Source: Coemansia sp. RSA 922 (lineage: Eukaryota > Kickxellomycota > Kickxellomycetes > Kickxellales > Kickxellaceae). Taken from it: DNA of 20,433 nt. Location of the stretch: contig JANBQS010000345.1 of the NCBI GenBank assembly GCA_027577415.1, positions 1 to 20,433 of the forward strand, given 5' to 3'. Below the pieces are notes generated by a model that was given only the letters and a program-made list of their open reading frames with translations, was not told where the DNA came from and did not search any database. Positions 1 through 6,953 of the stretch are shown piece by piece (position 1 is the stretch's first letter; the number at the start of each line of letters is the position of its first letter). Both the position numbers and the translations under genes were made by a program.

Positions 1-663
1 TTTAATGTCAATAGCACGAAACTTGAGATGTGCATGCTTGGTGTCAACATACAGCACATTAGCCAATGTCATTAACAGTTCTTCCCCCAAATACTTGACA
101 GGCTTTTGGTTAGTCATATTTTGATTACACATCCCATCGCATTGCATCTGCACCGTAGTTGCTGCTGGGGCCATTGACTTTAGTAGCTTGGCAAATTCCA
201 GGACATTGGCGATAGCAGCGTATTTAAAATTAATACCTTTGTTTACAAAATCAATCATTGTTACATTTATCCTATTGGCCAAGGGAAACGATTTAGAGTC
301 TCCGATATAGTCCAACAAGTGTTTGTAGGCCTTTCCACTAATAATACTAGGCATGTAGGCATGTACATGAATCTCCCTAACCAAATTTGTAACAATATCT
401 GGCAAACGATTACCATTTACCCACTCTGGCCGGTTGAGAGTCACTTGGTTTGCCTTGAAACAAACGTCAAGGCGTAGCTCTCGCCACAGAAATTCCAGGG
501 CTACCTGTCGCCAAGCAGAGCTCACGGCGAGCAACCCCCTTAGACGATTCAATTGGTAACTATTACCAGAGTAAAGTGACCTCTTTTCTAGTGTCACCCA
601 CTTTAGGATTAAGCGTAGAACGTCTACAGGAAGAGCTTGAGCTGGAGACAAGAGGCTGGACAT
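1..663 (-). CDS. F-box-like protein, N-terminal part, runs off left edge
   Basis: An uninterrupted minus-strand reading frame of 221 codons starts at an ATG at 663 and is still open at base 1, so the gene is truncated by the window. The N-terminus reads as an F-box: ALPVDVLRLILKWV at about residues 9-22, then LAVSSAWRQVALEFLWREL at about 48-66, which is the usual spacing of hydrophobics and the W-R...L-W pair. The rest, with LVREIHVHAYMPS and similar stretches, resembles the leucine-rich body of fungal F-box proteins but no repeat is clear. F-box proteins bind Skp1 and recruit substrates to SCF ubiquitin ligases; that role is inferred from the family. The gene is head-to-head with the aldo/keto reductase. 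No other in-frame ATG lies in the roughly 60 bases just upstream. Confidence 0.72.
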   Translation of the reverse strand, partial: MSSLLSPAQALPVDVLRLILKWVTLEKRSLYSGNSYQLNRLRGLLAVSSAWRQVALEFLWRELRLDVCFKANQVTLNRPEWVNGNRLPDIVTNLVREIHVHAYMPSIISGKAYKHLLDYIGDSKSFPLANRINVTMIDFVNKGINFKYAAIANVLEFAKLLKSMAPAATTVQMQCDGMCNQNMTNQKPVKYLGEELLMTLANVLYVDTKHAHLKFRAIDIK

Positions 664-1320
664 CGTGGCTACTAAAGACTGGTTGAAAAAGTACAAAATG
701 AGTAGATAGCTTTGGTGAAAACAATAAATATGTTAAAAAAAAAGTGTGTAGCAAAAGAAAAGAAGTATGTGGGAGGAATCCTCAAAAAAAAGCTCTTCCA
801 TCAATGTCTGCCCCAATTCCTTTGAATGCTTTTTTATGTCTTTGAACAGAGCTAAGCAAAGAAGGTAAAGGCAGCACTCTAAATAAGAAATTCCCTTTGT
901 AGTCAATGCTCTAACGCTAGTGCTCCACCTCAGCACTTTTTTTGTCGTTGTTTGACTATACTATTGTCAAATCACCTTGTCTGTCCCAGTGCAAAAATAG
1001 TGGCATGGCTAGTGCGTGATTCAGATTAGGCTGATTGTTTACAATACATACAGTGATATTGAGTAGGCACTTTTTCTTATTAATCAGCAAATGGTTCGGG
1101 CATGTCTCGGGGGTGGATAATCCAAGCAGTAAAATATCCTGTGCAGTTTTTTTGGTACCTCGTTTTGCTTATTAATTGCTCATCATTCCCACGCCTCTTT
1201 ATTTCCCTCATCTACTTTCAACCTCCGCATCCGCTTAAATATAAAAAACGAGCAATTCTCTCACTCACTCTTTTTTGCTTTTCTTTATTTTTACTATTCC
1301 GTTTTCATCTTCTAACAATC
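664..1320. promoter_or_regulatory. Divergent intergenic region between F-box and aldo/keto reductase genes
   Basis: These 657 bases separate two genes that point away from each other, so they should hold both promoters. Next to the reductase there is a TATA-like box at 1240-1248 and a pyrimidine-rich leader. On the other side, T-rich and A-rich runs around 720-800 precede the F-box gene. Short open frames here begin with poor or non-ATG starts and have low-complexity content. I see no convincing additional gene. Confidence 0.5.
1240..1248 (+). promoter_or_regulatory. TATA-like box of the aldo/keto reductase gene
   Basis: TATAAAAAA lies about 80 bases before the ATG at 1321. It is followed by a long CT-rich stretch (about 1256-1310), the usual layout of a fungal initiator region. 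This placement argues that translation starts at 1321 and not at the in-frame ATG at 1102, which lies upstream of the TATA box. Confidence 0.5.
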
Positions 1321-2346
1321 ATGGCAGATACTCACTTTATCGAATTTGGCGTACCTGGAGACAAGATCCGCGTACCACGTGTTGGACTTGGCACGATGGG
1401 ACTCACTAGCGCATACGGCACAGCCGACGCCTCAGAGTCCGTAGCACTCCTGGGCTATGCGTCTTCCAAGGGATGTACATTCTGGGATACTGCCGACATA
1501 TACGGCCAAGGCATGAACGAGGCCCTGGTGGGCCAAGCGCTAAGGTCGTATGGGTGCCGTAATAAGATAATATTGTGTACAAAATTTTCGTTCGAGTTTG
1601 CCGACAAAACCCTAGGCGAAAGCGCAGTGGTTTCTGGCGTTAACGGTCATCCAGACTATATTAGAAAGGCGGTAGAAGGTAGTTTGCGCCGGTTGGGCGT
1701 AGAAAGTATTGACGTTTATTACCAGCACCGTGTTGATCCTCAGGTACCTATTGAGGAGACTGTGAAGGCTATGGCGGAGCTAGTGAAAGAGGGTAAGGTG
1801 CGGTATTTGGGGCTTTCTGAGTGTAGCGCGGCGACTCTGCGTAGGGCGTATGCTGTCCATCCTATTGCCGCAGTCCAGTCAGAGTACAACGCCTGGACGC
1901 TCGACATTGAGACTAATGGCGTCCTTGATGCCTGTCGCGAACTAGGCGTCACCCTGGTGGCATACTCGCCATTGGGTCGTGGATTCCTTAGCGGCCAAAT
2001 CCGCAGCTACGATGACTTGGAGCCAACCGATGTTCGTCGTGGACATCCCCGATTCCAGCCAGAAAACTTTGCGCACAACTTGGAACTTGTCAAGGCATTC
2101 GAGCGAGTAGCATCAAGGAGGGCACTGAGTACGGGGCAGGTGGCGCTTGCCTGGGTGTTGGCGCAGGAAAAGAATCTTGTGGTGATACCGGGTACCCGAC
2201 GTGAAAAGTACTTGGATGAAAACGTAAGGGCTTTGGACATAGTGCTTACTAAGGAGGAGCTGGATGAGCTGAGAGCGGCGGTCGACTCGGCGGGGATTGC
2301 GGGTGAGAGGTACCCGCCAAGCTTGATGCAGCGTTTGGACCATTGA
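1321..2346 (+). CDS. Aldo/keto reductase (AKR13/YakC-like)
   Basis: A 341-residue NADPH-dependent aldo/keto reductase. The catalytic tetrad is visible: Asp56 and Tyr61 in FWDTADIYGQG, Lys88 in LCTKF, and His136 in YYQHRVDP. The YYQHRVDP form is typical of the AKR13 / S. pombe YakC group. Other landmarks are RVGLGTMGL near the N-terminus, VRYLGLSECS, QSEYNAW, VAYSPLGRGFLSG, and IPGTR near the cofactor-binding C-terminal end. The length is normal for the family. The open frame extends 73 codons further upstream to 1102, but that part is hydrophobic, contains the TATA box and CT-rich leader, and is probably not translated. The enzyme likely reduces aldehydes or ketones in the cytosol; the substrate cannot be read from sequence. 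Members of this group include pyridoxal reductase, an alternative. Confidence 0.93.
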   Translation: MADTHFIEFGVPGDKIRVPRVGLGTMGLTSAYGTADASESVALLGYASSKGCTFWDTADIYGQGMNEALVGQALRSYGCRNKIILCTKFSFEFADKTLGESAVVSGVNGHPDYIRKAVEGSLRRLGVESIDVYYQHRVDPQVPIEETVKAMAELVKEGKVRYLGLSECSAATLRRAYAVHPIAAVQSEYNAWTLDIETNGVLDACRELGVTLVAYSPLGRGFLSGQIRSYDDLEPTDVRRGHPRFQPENFAHNLELVKAFERVASRRALSTGQVALAWVLAQEKNLVVIPGTRREKYLDENVRALDIVLTKEELDELRAAVDSAGIAGERYPPSLMQRLDH

Positions 2347-2453
2347 TTGTGTGTGCAGTCAGACGACTACACGTGATTAATAGGTATCACGCACACTGCG
2401 GCACGCTCTTTTCTTTGTGGACACATGTTGGCTATTAAGCATACATTGTGACA

Positions 2454-3059
2454 ATGTATAGCTTTTCTTTTGTTCCCATTCTCGCATTAAATATATATAT
2501 TTATTTCTACATGTATTTAATTGGTAACACAAAAACATCAACTACGTCGCTGCGCAACGAAGGTGTAGTAGTAGTAAATCTAGCGCCCAACTCCCAAGTC
2601 CAACATATATTCAATGGGCGAATAGTCGACCCACTTTCAGGCGAATGTGCTCACCTCCACGAATGTTCCTGGGATCCATTTCTGGCATTAGAGACGGCTA
2701 CGTTCTTCCATACTTTTATTTCTGAAACATCTACCGAGTACACAGTAACAGTCAACCTACCTTCGTACATATCGCGCTATATCAGAGTGCAGAGAAGCGA
2801 CCGCACTTTGGCCATTGTGGGGAAGGCAATGGCGCAGAGACGGTGGAGGGACGGCGGGGGTGGTAACGTGCATGAGCTGTGGAAGGTTTATTGGCGGCTG
2901 TTCAAAGTCCCAGTGCAGTGCGATTTGGACGGTATTAGAGCGTGGTATGGCGTGGATACTATTCGTGTGGTCGTGCCGAGAAGAGTAGGCATCGTCTATA
3001 AGCTACTACATTGGGCTGAAGAACGCGTGTGGGCTGGTCGACGCAGCGTGCAGACATGA
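2454..3059 (+). CDS. Divergent Hsp20/alpha-crystallin-domain-like protein
   Basis: A 201-residue protein, counted from the ATG at 2454. Residues about 92-176 follow the pattern of a small heat-shock protein core. EYTVTVNLPSYISRYIRV matches the strand-PG-strand opening, RTLAIVGKA matches the L-x-I-x-G motif, a W-rich LWKVYWRLFKVPV matches the strand before the P-V signature, and DGIRAWYGVDTIRVVVPRR matches the closing I-x-A-x-x-x-x-G-V-L-x-V-x-V-P strand. This is motif reading, not a database hit. The N-terminus is hydrophobic (about residues 5-24) and could be an anchor, or may not be translated if the ATG at 2511 is used. A TATA-like run at about 2488-2500 makes the start uncertain. It lies 165 bases before a second gene with the same kind of C-terminal half, suggesting an old tandem duplication. 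Likely role: chaperone-like. Confidence 0.62.
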   Translation: MYSFSFVPILALNIYIYFYMYLIGNTKTSTTSLRNEGVVVVNLAPNSQVQHIFNGRIVDPLSGECAHLHECSWDPFLALETATFFHTFISETSTEYTVTVNLPSYISRYIRVQRSDRTLAIVGKAMAQRRWRDGGGGNVHELWKVYWRLFKVPVQCDLDGIRAWYGVDTIRVVVPRRVGIVYKLLHWAEERVWAGRRSVQT

Positions 3060-3223
3060 CCTTTATGCACTGCGGAATGCGCACTATTTTTTCGATTTGC
3101 ACTCCCTCCCCCATTCCTAATAGCTTGTCAATAGTGCACATATCCGAGTTGCAAAACTTTTTTCTCTTTCTTTCTTTTTTTCTTTTCTGTACTTTATAAT
3201 TTGTTTTTTTTATTTTATTGGAA

Positions 3224-3826
3224 ATGTCGCGGAGAGTTACTAATTTCGACCAAGAGTTCTTTTCCAAGGACTCTGGTTTCCAAAGCGTTCATGCTCGTAC
3301 GCTACCTGGTCGTACTATGGAGTATCAGGGTTGGTTCGACTCTTCTTCGCAGTGGCCGCGGTACCAATTACCACTCGCCTATAACACATATACGGGTCAG
3401 CAGCATGTAGCAGTAAAGCCACAAAGAGGATATTATCCTACTATATTCAGCGACTCGTTTTTCAAGCCTCCGCCACCAGCCGCGCCAGCCGCAGTAGCAG
3501 AAAAGCCTCCCGCAAAGCCTCTAGCTAAGCCTCCTGTTGTGGCTGTGGCTGTGCCGAGTCCGGCGCAGATAAAGGACCATGGTGATCGGCGAGAGCTAAC
3601 AATAACTAGCGACTTGTTCAAGGAGGCTAAACCATCGGTGCAACTAAAGGGCCGAGAGCTGCGCGTCCATGCTGCCAAGGTCGTTACTGGCACGAGCAAA
3701 TCGGGCGCTGTTGCTAATGGCAGCGACTTTGAGTTCAAGACTGTGGTGCCTGATATGTTTAATCTGGCAAAGATCGCGGCTAAGCGGGAGGGCGCCGTTC
3801 TGGTCATCACTATTCCCAAGAAATAG
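3224..3826 (+). CDS. Small heat-shock-like protein with proline/alanine-rich linker
   Basis: A 200-residue protein starting at the ATG at 3224, directly after a T-rich leader. The first 80 residues are aromatic-rich (MEYQGWF, SQWPRYQLPLAYNTY), as in the N-terminal arms of small heat-shock proteins. A P/A/K/V-rich linker covers about 80-115. Residues about 123-200 look like a compact alpha-crystallin domain: RELTITSDLF, PSVQLKGRELRVHAAKV, FEFKTVVPDMF, and the closing EGAVLVITIPKK, which matches G-V-L-x-I-x-I-P-K. The protein ends at that strand, so the usual C-terminal I-x-I tail for oligomer assembly is absent. Together with the preceding gene it forms a tandem pair in the same orientation. 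Family assignment is by pattern only. Confidence 0.62.
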   Translation: MSRRVTNFDQEFFSKDSGFQSVHARTLPGRTMEYQGWFDSSSQWPRYQLPLAYNTYTGQQHVAVKPQRGYYPTIFSDSFFKPPPPAAPAAVAEKPPAKPLAKPPVVAVAVPSPAQIKDHGDRRELTITSDLFKEAKPSVQLKGRELRVHAAKVVTGTSKSGAVANGSDFEFKTVVPDMFNLAKIAAKREGAVLVITIPKK

Positions 3827-4056
3827 TGGAATCTCGGGGTAAATGGTATACCCCCCCCCTATTGACGGAGTTTAGGTACCGTGACTCTCTTTGCTGAGGC
3901 GTTTTCATTTCAGTTCACACGAGTTTGCTTATCGCAAGGGTCTATGATACTTCTTTTAAGCTCTTTTCTTTTTTCTCTTTCGTTCCTGTCCGTTAGTCTT
4001 TTGTTTCTTCTTGTGTTTTATATATTATTCTCTTTACCTATTTATTTTTCTTTGCC

Positions 4057-5474
4057 ATGTCTGTGTCCCAGGAGACTCCGCTGCCATGGAGGCAGCTTAT
4101 ACCGCTCCTAGCCATGCGCTTGTCAGAGCCTATCCAGTATGCGGTAATCCTACCATTTGTCTACAAGGTAAATTAATCATTATACTACGTCTCTATGCCC
4201 AATTGTAAACTCGGCAACTAATAGCATGTTGATAGATGATCGAGGGGTTCAATATCGCCGAATCGCCCAAGGACATTGCATTCTACGCCAGTCTTTTATT
4301 CACCTCGTTTGCCATCGCCCAGACCCTGACAATCATGTACTGGAGCCGGTTATCTGACCGCATCGGACGGCGACCCGTACTTCTCATGGGGCTGAGTGGT
4401 AACTTGGTCTCATTCCTTTTGTTTTCCGTATCTACTTCATTCTACATGGCACTCGGTGCACGCTCATTGAACGGCCTGTTGGCGGGAAATGTGGCGGTTA
4501 TTAAATCAGTGTTGGCTGAGATATCCGACGATACTAACCGTGCACGCATGATGGCTCTCTTACCTTTGGTTTGGAACGTCGGGTCTGTGACTGGGTCGGC
4601 TATTGGAGGGATATTTGCTGACCCAGCGAGAATGTTTCCTGGCGTGTTTGGTGGATTCAAGATATTTATCATGTTTCCCTATTTGCTTCCTTGTCTTATC
4701 GGATCGACTGTAACTCTTGTTGGGCTTTTTTCAGGGTTGTTTGTGGTCAAGGAAACGCTGGTCAAGAAATCAGTGTCTATGGTATCAGAAACCACTCCGC
4801 TTATTGCTCAGAAACGTACTACAAAACAGCTAATGACTCCTACAGTGACCGCTGTGATGTTTAATAACGCTTTGATTGGTCTGGTCATAGCGATGAGCGA
4901 GCAGACGTACCCGATTTTTGCTGCTACTAGCTCAGATGACGGTGGACTGGGATTAGACTCGCGTAGTATCGGTTATTCTTTGGCAATCGCGGGGTTAGCC
5001 GTATTCTACCTACAACTAGTCGTATACCCGCGGTTGGAACACCGATACGGCGCATTGTATTGTTATAGATTGGGACAAATGCTGTTGATTCCCTACCTAT
5101 TGCTTATGCCTTGCCTCTCTTTGATTTCTGGCTTTGGAATGGGGTTGTGGCCGGCTTTAGTGGGCTTGTTGTTGGTGCGCGTGACGGGACAGGTGTTGGC
5201 GTTTACTAGTATCCATTTGTTGACGGTTAATTTGGCACCAACGAGAGAAGATCTAGGGTTTATGAATGGCGCTCAACAGCTGGCCATGTCAGTGACGCGG
5301 GTCTTGGGCCCGTTGATCGGCGGGCTGGCATGGAGTTGGTCTTTGAAACATGGACTGGCGTACCCCTTCAACTACCATTTTGTCTGGGTACTCTCTGCAG
5401 TGCTCGCTTCATTCTCACTGTATTTGGCTCAGAGTATTCCTTCATCAGTCAACAAATTTAGAGCAGACAAGTAA
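4057..5474 (+). CDS. MFS transporter (ZIF/ZIFL-like group), two exons
   Basis: Exon 1 (4057-4167, 37 codons) joins exon 2 (4236-5474) to give 449 residues. Splicing joins PFVYK to MIEGFNI, restoring the end of the first membrane helix and the start of the loop that follows it in this MFS group. Motif A is WSRLSDRIGRRPVLLMG, with Asp78, Arg79, Gly81, Arg82 and Arg83. GARSLNGLLAGNVAVIKS, EISDDTNRARMMALLPLVW and VGSVTGSAIGGIFADP are the hallmarks of the fungal/plant zinc-induced-facilitator-like transporters. About twelve hydrophobic segments are apparent, with a central loop near residues 215-245. It is a proton-coupled exporter or importer by family; the substrate is unknown. The stop codon is 19 bases from the convergent secreted-protein gene, and AATAAA at 5500-5505 lies inside that neighbour, so the 3' ends overlap. 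The last codons are copied into the downstream duplicate. Confidence 0.9.
4168..4235 (+). other. Intron in the MFS transporter gene
   Basis: A 68-base GT-AG intron: 5' site GTAAAT at 4168, CTAAT branch-like site at 4218-4222, and 3' end GATAG at 4231-4235. It is phase 0. Exon 2 begins with an ATG codon, so a single-exon prediction would wrongly start the protein at 4236 and lose the first helix. It is the only intron I can support in the window. Confidence 0.85.
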
Positions 5475-6003
5475 TTTATTTTAACATAAAACCTCAGAGA
5501 ATAAACTTGACTGAGCGGATAGATTTGGTAATAGGCATCCATCTGTCGTGTTGATAGACAATGCCAACCATATCAGTGCAGTCAGCGTTGGAATAAACTT
5601 GGACTGGAGTTGATGATCCAGATACTCGCACTTGGTTAGTAATACCGGTATACAATGGGTCAACGATGTGACACTCCGTATCGTTGAAATCGTAGCCTTG
5701 TGAATTACGCAGGTTGGAGAGGCCGACCCAGCGCGACTGACAGAGCGATAACAAGCATAGGACGGCGGGAAGAGTAAGAGTAAAGCGCATGGTAGGCTAG
5801 AGTGGAAAAAATGGGTAGCAAGATAAAATAAATAAAGAAATGACGGTGTGTGGAAGAGAAAGTGTATTTGCAAGAGCAAGTGGAGTATTCCCCTAAAGGT
5901 TATAAACCCCGTTTGCCAGAAAGAAAAAAAAAACGTTTTTTTTTACAAAGACACGAACTGTAAAGGATAGTTCAAAAGAAAGAAAGAATGTTTTAGATAC
6001 TCG
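5454..6003. repeat. Tandem duplication, unit A
   Basis: Unit A matches unit B (6182-6731) at a constant offset of 728 bases at both ends, despite small internal indels. It starts in the final codons of the transporter (AAATTTAGA...GACAAGTAA), includes the whole secreted-protein gene on the minus strand and its promoter, and ends at GATACTCG (5996-6003). Matching landmarks outside the gene include CAAAGACACGAACTG and AAAGGATAG. The following 178 bases (6004-6181) do not obviously recur after unit B. Confidence 0.8.
5494..5790 (-). CDS. Small secreted protein, intact copy A
   Basis: A 98-residue protein. Residues 1-19 (MRFTLTLPAVLCLLSLCQS) are a classic secretion signal: a basic start, a hydrophobic core and a small residue at the predicted cleavage point. 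The mature part of about 79 residues carries only two cysteines, in NDTECHIVD and SNADCTDM, which could form one disulfide. The beta-rich ending VQVYSNADC...DRWMP...SVKFIL is loosely reminiscent of small secreted beta/gamma-crystallin-like folds, but I do not recognise the family with confidence. The gene is convergent with the transporter, and its 3' end lies within the latter's probable 3' UTR. A TATA-like TTTATAACC on the minus strand (about 5898-5906) lies about 110 bases before the ATG. Copy B shares 21 of the first 26 residues. Function unknown. Confidence 0.75.
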   Translation of the reverse strand: MRFTLTLPAVLCLLSLCQSRWVGLSNLRNSQGYDFNDTECHIVDPLYTGITNQVRVSGSSTPVQVYSNADCTDMVGIVYQHDRWMPITKSIRSVKFIL

Positions 6004-6228
6004 TAAGAAAAAAGAGTGCTTTGTGTTAATCTATAACGCCCTGGGTAGTCAAAAAAAAATAGCAGCGACAAGGAGTTCAAGAGTCCCCAAATTGAGACAT
6101 AAACACTATCATTGTATCAATTTTGTTTTAAATGTAACACTTTTGTATTTGTAAGCAGAGTAGGTTGCCTGTCAAAAAAAAAAATGTAGAACAGACGAGT
6201 AATATATTATTTTAATATAAAACTCTTA
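5791..6228. other. Intergenic region between the two secreted-protein copies
   Basis: It holds the promoter of copy A (a minus-strand TATA-like box near 5898-5906), an A9-CG-T9 perfect palindrome at 5925-5944, a non-duplicated spacer (6004-6181) rich in A runs, and the beginning of duplication unit B with the copied transporter tail (6182-6202). No gene is visible. Confidence 0.55.
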
Positions 6229-6523
6229 TCAAAGAACAAACTTTACAGCACGAATACGCCTAGGAACAGGCATCCATCTATCGCTAGGATAGACCAGGCC
6301 GACCATATCTGTAGTCTTCGTTCGCATAGACTTGAACTGGAGTATTGCCTGGAGATAATCCTACTTGGTTCATTGGGCCGTTGAATATGTTGTCAACAAT
6401 GTGACACTCTGAATCATTGAAATCGTAGCTCTTGCCCCCATTCATATTGGAGATACCGACCCTGCGCGACTGACAGAACGATAACAAGCATAGGACGGCG
6501 GGAAGAGTAATAGCAAAGCGCAT
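6229..6523 (-). pseudogene. Small secreted protein, frameshifted copy B
   Basis: A paralogue of 5494-5790. The signal peptide is intact (MRFAITLPAVLCLLSFCQS) and the first two thirds align well (YDFND.ECHIVD, NTPVQVYAN). Compared with copy A, two bases are missing right after 6309, shifting the frame so that a TAG at 6284-6286 ends the protein after 79 residues. Beyond the shift, the other frame still matches copy A (DRWMP... and a KF-hydrophobic-L end) down to a TGA at 6229-6231. The second cysteine of copy A is also replaced by tyrosine. So this is a recently broken copy, a shortened but still secreted protein, or a sequencing error. A TATA box on the minus strand at 6631-6640 is about 110 bases upstream of the ATG, as in copy A. 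Confidence 0.72.
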
Positions 6524-6660
6524 GGTAGAGAGGGAGGGGGAAGGGGTGTGGCGAGGTGAAGAAAAAATAGGGAGTGTGGAGGAAAATGTGTATTTGGGAG
6601 AGCAAAGGGGGGGAGGATTCCTAAAGAGGACTTTTATATTTGCCGTCTGTCAGAATAGAC

Positions 6661-6672
6661 GGGGGGGGGGGG
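6661..6672 (+). repeat. G12 homopolymer
   Basis: Twelve consecutive G's inside duplication unit B. Unit A has no equivalent run at this place. Such a tract is prone to length change and to read errors. Confidence 0.9.
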
Positions 6673-6846
6673 TTTACACAAAGCCTGAGGTTGCAAAGGA
6701 TAGCACATAAAAAGGATGTTTCGGATACTCGACAATCATTTATTATTATTCTCGAACAGATTGGATAGCCCCCTCCAAACACAGAGCGATCCTAGAAGGA
6801 GAGGATGACAATCATTGTTTCCTTTGTAAAAGGGGATTTACATTGG

Positions 6847-6852
6847 CACGTG
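6847..6852. promoter_or_regulatory. CACGTG E-box upstream of ETR1-like gene
   Basis: A perfect CACGTG hexamer 102 bases before the reductase ATG. In fungi this is the core site of bHLH factors such as Cbf1; actual use here is inference. Confidence 0.35.
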
Positions 6853-6863
6853 GGAGATTATTA

Positions 6864-6898
6864 TTTTTGGTAAAAGCTGAGCCGCGGCTCACCAAAAA
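6864..6898. promoter_or_regulatory. Interrupted palindrome with CCG-CGG core
   Basis: GAGCCGCGGCTC (6879-6890) is a perfect 12-base palindrome. It is flanked by TTTTTGGT (6864-6871) and its exact inverse ACCAAAAA (6891-6898), with an extra 7 bases on the left side. Abutting CCG and CGG triplets are what dimeric Zn2Cys6 regulators recognise, so this may be an operator 64 bases before the reductase ATG. It could also be a chance palindrome. Confidence 0.35.
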
Positions 6899-6953
6899 AA
6901 GTAATCAGAACCATTTTGTTTCCAATACTATTTGATTTTAAATAATAATAAAA

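Larger units (their letters stand above)
6182..6731. repeat. Tandem duplication, unit B
   Basis: The second copy of the 5454-6003 segment. It starts with AAATGTAGAACAGACGAGTA, which aligns to the end of the transporter coding sequence (18 of 21 bases identical counting the full TAA). It then contains the second secreted-protein copy, a matching upstream region with a minus-strand TATA box, and ends at GATACTCG (6724-6731). Many substitutions and several small indels separate the units, so the duplication is not very recent. Confidence 0.8.
6524..6953. promoter_or_regulatory. Divergent intergenic region upstream of copy B and the ETR1-like gene
   Basis: It contains the minus-strand TATA box (6631-6640, AATATAAAAG on the minus strand) of copy B, a run of twelve G's (6661-6672), the end of duplication unit B, a CACGTG E-box (6847-6852), and a GC palindrome flanked by inverted A/T arms (6864-6898). 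The last two lie 55-110 bases before the reductase start and are candidate regulatory sites for it. An AT-rich leader (AAATAATAATAAAA) precedes the ATG at 6954. Confidence 0.5.

Noticed and set aside
1102..1320. N-terminal extension of the aldo/keto reductase
   Set aside because: It is hydrophobic and not family-like, and it overlaps a TATA-like box and CT-rich leader; the ATG at 1321 fits the family start.
3841..3870. C9 run and GGTATACC palindrome after the second Hsp20-like gene
   Set aside because: Short simple sequence; no terminator or binding-site model fits well enough.
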